This document shows positions 19,049 through 26,892 of a DNA stretch of 26,892 bases, piece by piece. Numbering within the stretch: position 1 is the first letter of the stretch; each line of letters begins with the position of its first letter. The stretch comes from Haplomitrium mnioides (taxonomy: Eukaryota > Marchantiophyta > Haplomitriopsida > Calobryales), in contig JBNGIS010007410.1 in assembly GCA_049999725.1 (NCBI GenBank), positions 46,378 to 73,269 of the forward strand, written 5' to 3'. The notes beneath the pieces are model-generated. The model saw only the letters and a program-made list of their open reading frames with translations. It was not told the origin of the DNA and searched no databases. Made by a program: the position numbers and the translations under genes.

Positions 19049-19056
19049 TTCTTATA

Positions 19057-19532
19057 TCAAGAATTCACATAATTGTATCATGAAAATATGCAACATAGTT
19101 TCTCACACTACCAAGTTGCTTCAATTCAACTAATCAATCTCTTGCTACTTTTGAATTATTTACCCTAAATCTTGAAATCACCGCTTCTTTGAATTCACAC
19201 CAAGAAACAATAGGAGCAATAAATCCATGTTGTTCTTGATCTACTTGATATCTCCACCAAGTCTTTGCAACTCCTTCTAGTTGACTTCATACAAATAGAA
19301 TTTGTCGACCATCTTCTCTAATGTTTGTAGCTTTAAAATATTGCTCATAATCAAATATAAAGTTCTCAGATGCACAAACCATCCTTTCATCATATGCTTT
19401 TGGCATTGGAAATTGCCCATAACTGTCTTCTTCTTCAAAAGTTGCTCTTTCTTTCATTCTCACTTCCAAAAGGCGTGAAAGATGTTCAAGCTGTTGTTGC
19501 ATTGCTTGAACCACCGTCTTTTGATTCTTCAT
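19057..19532 (-). pseudogene. Gypsy gag, N-terminal and central part
   Basis: From the ATG at 19532, MKNQKTVVQAMQQQLEHLSR begins a plant Ty3 gag leader. EDSYGQFPMPKAYDE and FDYEQYFKATNI follow. After a frame change, LEGVAKTWWRYQVDQ and SWCEFKEAVISRF form the WW...W-x-x-F core of Retrotrans_gag. LKQLGSVRNYVAYFHD then leads to the transposon insertion at 19057. The remainder is at 14546-14752. Confidence 0.85.
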
Positions 19533-19557
19533 ATAACTCACCACAAAAAAAAACCAT

Positions 19558-19570
19558 GGCTCTAATACCA
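19558..19570 (-). promoter_or_regulatory. Primer binding site (initiator tRNA-Met)
   Basis: TGGTATTAGAGCC on the minus strand, one base after the LTR end. It differs by one C-to-T change from the standard plant iMet site TGGTATCAGAGCC. Confidence 0.92.
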
Positions 19571-19571
19571 A

Positions 19572-20013
19572 TGTAAAAGAAATCAAGGACCAAATCCAAA
19601 TGAGTAAAAGCTTATAGTGAACTCTAATAGAGTTCTTCAACCAAATGCCAATCTAGCAAGCAAAAGCCAAGCGACCAAAGAAACCAAGTGATTCGAGAGG
19701 AACTCTCGAATGAGGAGTGGAGCTATAAAACCCTTCTATTCATACAAGAGAAGAAAGTGTAATTCCTCTTTCTTCACTTACAAGTCACTTCTAATTTCAA
19801 CCTTAGAATTGATTACTTAGAAGTCACGTCTAATTTCAACCCTAAAATTGTTCACTTAGAAGTCACTTCTAATTTCAACCCTAAAATCTCTAAAAGTAAC
19901 TTCAAAGACAAGTAATTGTTTCTCAATTCAACCCTAAAAATAACCCTTTAACACTTCCTTCACTTTTCTATATTATCTTATAAATAACACAACATCATGC
20001 TTGTCCTATTACA
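19572..20013 (-). repeat. 5' LTR of the gypsy element (442 bp)
   Basis: Bounded by TG...CA, with TGTAA and TTACA at the ends. It lies next to the primer binding site and matches 11873-12187 over its inner 315 bases. It contains three ~35-bp units built on AATTTCAACCCTAAAAT between about 19790 and 19890. Confidence 0.88.
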
Positions 20014-21313
20014 CTTTCTTTGGTTTGTTGCGTTGAGTGTAATGATGGATGATCTTCCACATGTTCTCACCCATGTCAGCAGCAAGCTCCCATTCCATTT
20101 CCACTTTAGTGTCAATTTGCCTTGCATTTGCAACTACCACAACATCTAGAACATCATGCTCCTTTTCTTGTCCCATCTTCTCTTCATAGCTGCTAACCAA
20201 CTCATCTAGCCTCTCTCCTAGCCGGCTGAGGGTTGATTGAGTTCTTCCTCCATAGACAAATGTTGTTTTCAGAGTCTTCTTGCACTTGATCTATACAAAA
20301 AATCTTTGTAGGTGGACTTGCTTCAAGATGATCTCTGTCTTTCACCTTGTGTGTTGTGGAGTACCTTTCTTGATCCTCCAACTTTTATGTCATAGAAAGA
20401 GAAGTGCCATGCTTTAGTGAGGGTATCTTATTGGCTTGCTAAAGGGCTCCTCCCTTTTTTTCAAGGCACAACCATTGTTGTTCCCTCATAGACATTCCTC
20501 AACTAGGTGATCAATGCTCCTGTAGAGAAAGCATATGAGAGGTATGTCATCATACTCTACCGCTTGGTAGTAGGTACCCTTGGGATACAATAGCTCCAAT
20601 AATTGACTCACTCCTTTGGATGTGTACAGCTCCACACAAAATCTAACATGGATCCTATTATGAACTGAAGGGACATGAATGTGATTGCCAAAGAGGCTGG
20701 CAATCATTGGTAGTTGATTGTATAGCTCTTCAGAAAAGTAGGGCGAGGTGATCCAGGTAGAACCAAGGCTTACTCTATCAAGGGGTCAAATTAGATCTCC
20801 AAGGTTAAAAGATGCATCTCTCATTCTTCATAAGTAAAGGCTTTCTTGGAAGAAGCATGGATTGGACTCCATCTTATTCTATGAACCTTTGCGTATGAGT
20901 CTGAGCAATGAGACCCTCCAACCCTTCTGCTCACAAATTATTCCAAACCATACCAAAATCTACTTTAGGCTAGAGAAGGAACTCTTGAAACGGCCAATGA
21001 GCAGCCACTTCCTAAGTTGTTTTGTAGTGAGCGTGCATAAATCCTAGTCCACAATGCACACCTTATAAGGTAAGGATATTGTACTCTTACTTTTGATCTC
21101 TGCCCTTTGGTTGATGCATTTACCAAGTAGTAATAAACCACTAGATGTGTTTGGTTCTAGCAATATTTCTTTTTGTGAATGTGATCTAAGCCTCCATGGT
21201 GTTGTAGTAGACATAATTAGAGAATTATAACAGCAACAAGACATGCTTTTCATAGAAGAACCAACCAAAGAGAACTGACCTAACCGAATGATGGGCGTAG
21301 TGTTTTGCAACAC
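20014..21313 (-). pseudogene. LINE ORF1 (DUF4283 and zinc knuckle), interrupted by the gypsy element
   Basis: Decayed blocks in order on the minus strand: LRKWLLIGRFKSSFSSLK (DUF4283 start), NRIHVRFCVELYTSKGV, then CFLYRSIDHLVEEC at 20492-20533. The last is a CX2CX4HX4C zinc knuckle with the second Cys changed to Tyr. The C-terminus has MGENMWKIIHHYTQRNKPKK and stops at the gypsy boundary. When the 8.1-kb element is skipped, the frame resumes at 11867 and ends at 11800. It is related to ORF1 of LINE copy 1. Many stops make it non-functional. Confidence 0.78.
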
Positions 21314-21960
21314 TTTGGATTCCCATTTGTCACGTTTTCACATTTTTCCAATAGAAAACAACTTGACTAACATAACAATATGATTGCTTAAGTCAAGTGG
21401 AATAGGAATCTTGCTTGAATTGACTTTCTTAGTCTACAAGCAGTTCAGTTTTGCAGCTCAAAAACTATCCCTATGCAACAATGTCGGAACCACGACATAT
21501 TGTATCGTGACTCAAGTATCATGAGGCTATCTGTGCCTCTTTATGCTAAAAATCTGAAAACCTCATTTCAAAACTTACAAACACCTTGATCTTTAGCATA
21601 ATGCTACCCTTCACGCGAAGCCTATCTTACTCACTTAAAGAAAACTCAAGCTTCTGGCAAGGACTCATCCAGCTTCTCTACAAGCCGCAACACGCAACAC
21701 TAACCTTCACCAACTATCACAAGATAGCCCGCAACGCCATCCTTCACAAACTATCACACGATTCTCTTGCCTCTTTGCTTGCAAACTTCCTATGAGTGAC
21801 ACATGTAGCTTGTTTGACCATCATGCATTGTTCAATGATCCGTGTTTTGCTTCATCTTTGCTCAATCTGCAATTGCATCTCCTAGTCGCTGTACTCAGAA
21901 TTTTGGCAACCTGTGGTTTCCTTGGGCCTTAGCCCAAACCAAGAAAAATACATATAAAAA
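21314..21960. other. Probable 5' UTR of the outer LINE, no gene
   Basis: Upstream of ORF1 on the minus strand. The plus-strand frame 21586-21795 is a compositional artefact. C-rich segments such as ACAAGCCGCAACACGCAAC resemble the 5' flank of LINE copy 1 only loosely. GGGCCTTAGCCC near 21937-21948 forms a short hairpin. Confidence 0.4.
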
Positions 21961-21962
21961 AT

Positions 21963-22250
21963 CTACTCGTTGAAATGAGTGTCATCAAACTCATCTAACA
22001 TTTTAAAAAGAGTTTGCTCCTTCACATCTAAGGAGCGACAATCACCATCGCCAACATTTCTATGTCTGCCTACCTCTTGCTAATGTGCACTAGGGTTTGA
22101 TGAATAATCTAAATGAAGCAGCTAAAAGAATCGACTCAAGGTCTTAAACTCATTGGCTTTGTGAAGAGAACAACAAATGCCAGTTTTGTGATCAACCAAA
22201 ATGGTGTGCACTCTTGCTGCATACCTTCTCCACGGCTTTTCGACAAAATA
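21963..22250 (-). pseudogene. C-terminal fragment of an unrecognised protein
   Basis: One minus-strand frame runs from about 22250 to a TAG at 21963-21965. It is broken only by two TAG codons, each one C-to-T change from CAG. It contains EKPWRRYAARVHTILVDHKT, ICCSLHKANEFKTLSRFF, then NVGDGDCRSLDVKEQTLFKM and an acidic end, LDEFDDTHFNE. The composition is protein-like and clearly not shadow. I do not recognise the family. It lies directly downstream of the DUF7869-type locus on the same strand, so it may be a second gene of that element or a fragment of another transposon. Confidence 0.45.
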
Positions 22251-22302
22251 TTAACAAGAAGAAAACATCCTATTTGGATTAGATAGTGACCTAAGCTATA
22301 AT

Positions 22303-22363
22303 AGTAGAACATTGGCGTAAACTGAAAATAGAAGAAAAAGAAAGTAGAACACTAGCGTAAACT
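22303..22363. repeat. 21-bp direct repeat, 40-bp period
   Basis: AGTAGAACATTGGCGTAAAC at 22303-22322 and AGTAGAACACTAGCGTAAAC at 22343-22362, with a shared final T. The second copy abuts the start of the 392-bp segment shared with 15662-16053. Confidence 0.8.
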
Positions 22364-22753
22364 TTAGCAATACAATAACCTTAAACTCCTAGCAAGCACT
22401 AAAGTTGGAAACAACGTACTTACATTTTGGATAAGAAAATATTTTACAAAGAAAATGAAAATATTAACTAAAGATTCAAGTTTCATTTACAAAAAATAAA
22501 ATTCAACTTGGAATGATTCACAGTAAAAAGTTCAAGTTGGCAAGATAAATTCAACAAATTTCTTCCTCTCATTCTCACGTATTTTACAAATTAATAGTCA
22601 TAGATTATGATATAATTGAAAATACACAATATACAATAAAATTCTTACATTACTTTAGTCACTCGTCTCAACTTCTTCAGATTCAGGTTTAGAAGATTCA
22701 TCAAGATTTACTTGATCTATCTCATTGTCAACGACAATGATTGAATCTCTTTG
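22362..22753. repeat. 392-bp segment shared with 15662-16053
   Basis: Second copy of the segment described at 15662. It contains the stop codon (22655-22657) and 3' flank of the DUF7869-type gene. Confidence 0.88.
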
Positions 22754-23923
22754 TTTCAATGTTTCAAAGACGACTGTAAAGGTGGAAAAGTAAATTTTTC
22801 TTTTAAGTCCTTGTCTTTCGTTTTCAAGGATGTAGGCCGCAATCTCTTGTTGGACAAGAAAAAAGTCATTCCACCATTGAGTATCAGAATCTACAAAGAA
22901 CTTGTAGCAATTCTCACTTATGTTGTCCCTTATTGAAAATACCACTTTCTCAACATCAACTTCTCTTTCTTGCTTTTGAGATCATTTGATTTCAGAATAT
23001 GCCTTGAGAGGAATCAACATTGAACTCAAAATTTCTCTATCCACTTCAGGTAGGCATTTGAATTGACAAATAATATTCGCAAGTTACCAAAATTCATTTG
23101 TTGAGAACTGTTTGCTCCAAATTTTTGCCTTGGAATCATTTAACTGGAACTTGAATTGTTGATTAAAGGTAATATCATGTATCCTTTGAACTAGAGAGGG
23201 ACGTTGCTACAGAAACGTTTTGAAATCCCAAGTTTCCAACAAAAGAATTACATACGGTTTAGGATTATATGATAATTGAAGTGCCTTGCTAAGACTTGTA
23301 ATTGTGAAAGCTTTGACACGTTTCAAACGTTTCAAGAATTGGCTGAACATTTGATCGATTTGATCATGAGTATGGCCAACCATGAGAAATCCCACCTTGG
23401 TTTTTCAAAAAACATTCTTGGCAATAAGGAGACTAAGATATCCAAATAAGATAGAATTCTTATTCTCTCATGTCGTGTTGTCCAACTGAAGATACAAAGT
23501 TGGAGGTAGTGACCCTTCAAAGTTGCATAATATTTTGTTGAGCATAGAAACTGTCAAATTAGAATTGCTGCTCAAGTTTCCGTACATTAAGAATTTACTT
23601 GAAGAAGGAGCATGATTGAATATTAAGGCACCAACAACATGCACACCCACCAAACAATCTTTATCAATGTTTTTTGGTGGCGAAGGGTAGTGTGGAATAG
23701 CAGTTTTCTTCTAATCCATTCTATCAGTAACAATTCCCAAGCACTTTTGACCATTGGCATAACATTTTCTTTGATGGTTTGCAAGTTTTGTTCTTTCTTT
23801 AATTTGTTGATCACATTGAAGAAACAGTTGGCGATTATATTTGACTGCATCATCACAAAGCACGAAGAACATAAAAGTAGTTCAATAAAATATATGTCGA
23901 TGACTATAACTTCAAAACACAAC

Positions 23924-24640
23924 CTAAGGTGCTAAAAACATTCAAGTCATCTTAAACAAATGTTTGGATTGGTAGAAGTGAAAACTTTGTAAAAGGTTAA
24001 AAACAAACTTTAGGTAATTTGAAAAAAAGAAAACCCGTTTGACTTAAAATAAACAAAAGTTTTTAAAAGAAAAAAAACAAGATTTGCTAATAAAGGGTGA
24101 CAAACCAAAACACATCCTCTAAGCGTCTAGGATGAGTGGAGACAACAACTGATCGTATGCATGTTTATTAAGACCAATACAAAAACACCAATATCATAGC
24201 TTGTTGTGGCTATTATCGTGGCTAGTTTTAAAAGAAATAAGAACAAATCTTATACGCTCATAGGATTTGCAAACAACAAAAACGATTCCTGGTATTGTTT
24301 TTTCTGACAAGGGCTTTTGATTTAAAGCAACAAACACAAAACTTGTTGCAAGGCTAAGGTCACCACCAAGAATCAAATTTATTTTCTTGTTTTATTTGAC
24401 GATAGACAAGGTTAAGATTGAAACTTAAAACAACATATCATATGGGAGCATAGACTCTCTTCTCACAACTCAACTTGCTAAGAATTATTCGACTCAAATC
24501 TTGTTTGCTGAACAACTTAACAAAAAAAAAATCTTTTGTCTCTAAGTTGAGAAAATATAACATCTCTAGAACTAAGCTTTGAGTCTAGAAAAAAGAGCAT
24601 GGATTAACCAAATGTATCAAAAGAGAAGGAAAATTGTTAC
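23924..24640 (-). other. Probable intron of the DUF7869-type gene
   Basis: On the minus strand a GTAACA donor follows the CETC exon, and a TTTTTAGCACCTTAG acceptor precedes the core exon. An alternative acceptor, AAGTTATAG, lies about 20 bases further in. The interval has no coding similarity. It contains CTCATAGGA-type motifs near 24255. Confidence 0.5.
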
Positions 24641-26019
24641 CTTTGTTAGACTCCAAGACAGATTTTTCTTGCAAAGATTTTATTTCTTTGCATGTTTCAC
24701 AAACAACAAATCTATTGCGTTTTGGAATTTTTACATTTGGAAAATGAGTTCTCCAATGTTTTGTAAAACCGAAGAAACTAAGAATAAAATTAGGATCTTT
24801 CTCTTTCAAATAAGTTGTGTAGCAATCATAAACTTCTCATTTTGTAAAATTATCGGGCAAGCTATAAACTTCGTGAGTAGGCATTCTCTCGAAGTGTCAC
24901 TGAAAAAAACTATCCATCCACTCACACACAAAAGCTCCTTAAACTAGCAGATAACTCTCTTTTTCCAAAAATGCCTCTAGGATCTGCGCTTTTGAGATTT
25001 TGAATCCTTTGGATTCTATCATTCCCTACTGATAATATTAATTTGAAGGCTCTTCTACATACAAAGGTATCGTTAGGCAGAGTAATCCCATTGCCAACAT
25101 CAGAGTCTTTTCTTAGTATTCTCCACTACAGTGTAACATCTCAATTCTTCATGCTTTGTTGAAAGTACGTTTCTCTCATAGTTTTCAAAAACTCTGTCTT
25201 GTACAATGACAAGCAATTATTTTGACAACATGAAATTCTCTTCAATTTAGAAATTGATATTGGATCGGGTTTTTTCTTCACAAAGCTCTGGTTATGATGG
25301 ACTTCTCACCAAGAATTTTTATGTAAGGTGTTTATTCGTTTGGGTTTTGGCCCAAACAAAGAATTCTTTTGTTATGCTGGCCGATTCGGTCCGTAGGCAA
25401 ATCCAGCTATAAGAGATAATTCATCGTCCTAAAGATCTTGATCATCATCGTAAACACTGTTTGTTCTGTCGCAAAATGTTTTCGAGAAATGAGGTTCTCC
25501 TTGAGGATTGGAAGAACTGCACCATTCCAAAACGGAATCTTGATCAATATCTTGATTATTAGAAAATGTTTTTTGTAGCAAAATCAACATACTTGGCGAT
25601 AACTCCAACGAAATGTGGATTGATTGAGACTCTTTGCTAGAATCGTTTCCCAAACTATTGTATGAAGACTCCTCCAAAAGAATTCAATTTGTTTCAGATT
25701 TCCCAATCTCCTTGTGAGGTGCAACTTGAATTGAAATCACTTGTTGTTTGAGTGGTGCTATCGAGGACATGGATTCATCTCCAAGATTAAAACTGTCCAG
25801 AAATTGTATGCTTTTTGTGTTTTGAACAAACACACTTTGATCATGAATATTGAGGTCTCCCTCAAATGAGGACGAAGAAAAGTCTACAACCATCTGGAAT
25901 TTATGTGTTGAACCTCTTTCTATTGATCTGTTGGAATACTTAGAAGAAAGGTTCAACTTTGACCACTTGAAGGGCAACAAAGATCTTGTGCTTGAAGAAG
26001 TTTGTTTCTTTAATTCTCT

Positions 26020-26109
26020 ACGAGCATTGGGTTCCCTCTTTGATCTTTTGTGCCCAATTTGTTCACTCCTTAATCCTATGTGCGTATTGGATTCATTCCT
26101 TGACCCTAT
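26020..26109. repeat. Three 30-bp tandem units inside the DUF7869-type gene
   Basis: Units at 26020-26049, 26050-26079 and 26080-26109. They share a G/T-rich start (GTGCCCAATT, GTGCGTATTG) and an end like CCTTNANCCTAT. In the minus-strand reading frame each encodes 10 residues (IGSRNESNTH, IGLRSEQIGH and a decayed unit). After the last unit GCGCGCATGA completes a CTATG-CGCG-CAT dyad. Confidence 0.75.
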
Positions 26110-26136
26110 GCGCGCATGATTAGAGATGGCCAGCAA

Positions 26137-26640
26137 GCCAACATTGGGCTGCTTGTGCAGTCACATGATGCGATTACTTGTACAAAGCAAATTGCAAACG
26201 ATTTTCTTTTTCCAAGATGAAGGAGAGGGACATTTTTGTCAAGCATCTTCAGACGAGAAGGAAGATGGCAAGGCAACATTTTAAAACCTTTTTTCATTTG
26301 TGTTCTTTTTTCATTGACTCGGAACTTGTCAGTCGTGCGTTTTCGGGTTTTTTCAAAATTTTGTGTTTTCTAGGGCCTGGCCAACTTTTTGGGCTGATCA
26401 GTTGAGTGCACAACTCCAGCAAAGAAGGCTCAGCCAGTTTAAGGAGCTATTCGGAGGCCGAGAAGGCAAGACTGATCGGTTCCATTGGAAGTCGGGCATG
26501 ATTTGGTGCAACAAAGTAGCGACCTCAAAAACGCGGCTAAAGAGGGATGGCGTGGAGAGCTGGACAAGAAGCAGGGCCAAGAGTACAAGGGGATTCACTT
26601 CCCTTGTCCGAAGGAGGTCGAGGGGTATAACCCCTGCTAG
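26137..26640. other. Unassigned flank, possible coding remnants
   Basis: Short open frames on the plus strand (for example MKERDIFVKHLQTRRKMARQ from 26218 and FWADQLSAQLQQRRLSQFKE from about 26390) are protein-like in composition. They change frame and have no family I recognise. They could be the start of a gene divergent from the DUF7869-type gene, or an unrelated element's edge. Confidence 0.35.
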
Positions 26641-26892
26641 TAGGGATTATTTTAGTTTATTATTTTATTAATTTTTATTTCTTTTTATTATTTAAATTCT
26701 ATTTTTATTTAATATATTATTATATTTACTTATTCTATGTTGTAAGCTAGTATGGCATTTTTATTTGTATTATATTTTATTCTACTTTATTAATTACTTT
26801 ATTTATTTTATTGACCTCATCCTTCTAGGGGTACTATATTATTATTTTATTATTTTATTACTATTTTAAATCTCCATACTGATCAAAGCCTG
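26641..26892. repeat. Very AT-rich TTATT-type low-complexity tract
   Basis: Dominated by TATTTTATT and TTATTAT words to the window edge, with no ORF. GGGGTATAACCCC (26615-26627) and AGGGGTACTA (26828-26837) stand out as short GC islands. Confidence 0.8.

Larger units (their letters stand above)
14753..19056. repeat. 8-bp target site duplication flanking the DNA transposon
   Basis: TTCTTTTA at 14753-14760 and TTCTTATA at 19049-19056 match at 7 of 8 bases and directly abut the inverted repeats. An 8-bp duplication is typical of hAT and Zisupton-like elements. Confidence 0.65.
11873..20013 (-). mobile_element. Ty3/gypsy LTR retrotransposon (degenerate, carries a nested DNA transposon)
   Basis: On the minus strand the order is 5' LTR (20013-19572), tRNA-iMet primer site, gag, protease, RT, RNase H, integrase N-terminus, 3' LTR (to 11873). 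The PR-RT-RH-INT order identifies Ty3/gypsy. LTR ends are TG...CA with a TGTAA/TTACA inverted repeat. Flanking pentamers are CTTTT (11868-11872) and CTTTC (20014-20018), a 4/5 target duplication. Excluding the nested transposon the element is about 3.85 kb, short because the integrase core and part of the 3' LTR are deleted. All frames carry stops, so it is inactive. Confidence 0.88.
22655..26136 (-). pseudogene. DUF7869-type transposon-associated protein, nearly full length
   Basis: The family is widespread in eukaryotic repeats; whether it is the transposase is inference. N-terminus (26136 to 25429): low-complexity, Ser-rich, with 10-residue repeats. Next KLKRISCCQNNCLSLYK, then FVCRRAFKLILSVGNDRI and PRGIFGK, like the family's N-terminal Cys-containing region. 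Then HFERMPTHEVYSLPDNFTK, and at 24809-24641 HWRTHFPNVKIPKRNRFVVC with a CETC pair. An intron (about 24640-23924) follows. The core reads CLGIVTDRMD, KKTAIPHYPSPPKNI, LVGVHVVGALIF, LYLQLDNTT, ENKNSILFGYLSLLIAKNVF and VGHTHDQIDQMFS (23342-23380). The tail is acidic. At least four nonsense codons (one is TGA after LDNTT, where the family has Arg) and frameshifts, one near 24925, show decay. Confidence 0.72.

Noticed and set aside
24579-24947. Plus-strand 122-codon open frame
   Set aside because: Antisense shadow of the DUF7869-type exon with HWRTHFPNVKIPKRNRFVVC on the minus strand.
22362-26136. Searching for ACAACCG-type inverted repeats around the second DUF7869 locus
   Set aside because: No matching termini were found on either side by eye, so I do not claim transposon boundaries for this copy.

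Overview
The window looks like nuclear DNA of a land plant with a large, repeat-rich genome. The evidence is plant-type L1 LINEs (DUF4283 ORF1, endonuclease/RT ORF2, zf-RVT tail), a Ty3/gypsy element primed by initiator tRNA-Met, GT-AG introns and one 100-N scaffold gap. The LINE types and the DUF7869-type gene would suit a gymnosperm or other non-flowering land plant, but that is inference. I saw no rRNA, tRNA, CRISPR array or prokaryotic operon. Nearly all coding sequence is decayed transposon sequence.

Layout. 1-3728 (minus): an L1-type LINE with a well-preserved endonuclease ORF2 and an ORF1 split by the gap; its low end meets LTR-like sequence. 3729-5230: CT-rich 5' flank with 37-bp tandem repeats and a dispersed CTCCTGCG-type motif. 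5355-5393: TG microsatellite. 5727-6399 (plus): three short exons with canonical, phase-compatible splice sites, the best candidate for the 3' end of a host gene. 7298-9896 (plus): a second LINE family interrupted by the 3' end of an L1-type LINE. 9897-11360: non-coding, with several LINE 3' tails.

11349-21313 is a nest of three elements. The oldest is a LINE (minus) whose ORF1 is cut at 20014/11868. A Ty3/gypsy element (11873-20013, minus) sits in that cut with near-identical 5-bp flanks, and the LINE frame resumes on the far side. The gypsy gag is in turn split by a 4.29-kb DNA transposon (14761-19048) with ~25-bp terminal inverted repeats and an 8-bp target duplication (7/8 match).

The DNA transposon is the most interesting object. 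On the plus strand it carries a decayed gene with the motifs of a beta-class amino-DNA methyltransferase: DIPYG, then a KxN...G...YE...WTK block, then a DLCFGSYTG SAM-binding motif. Beside it lies a 392-bp segment, present again at 22362-22753, that encodes the C-terminus of a DUF7869-type protein on the minus strand. The second locus (22362-26136) keeps a nearly full-length DUF7869-type gene with the VGHTHDQIDQMFS motif. Together they suggest a plant transposon family that paired a DUF7869-type protein, possibly the transposase, with a DNA methyltransferase. A nine-unit, exactly 24-bp array of dyad-containing repeats lies next to the methyltransferase exons.

26137-26892: an unassigned stretch and a very AT-rich tail. 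All assignments come from reading motifs by eye; no database search was possible.
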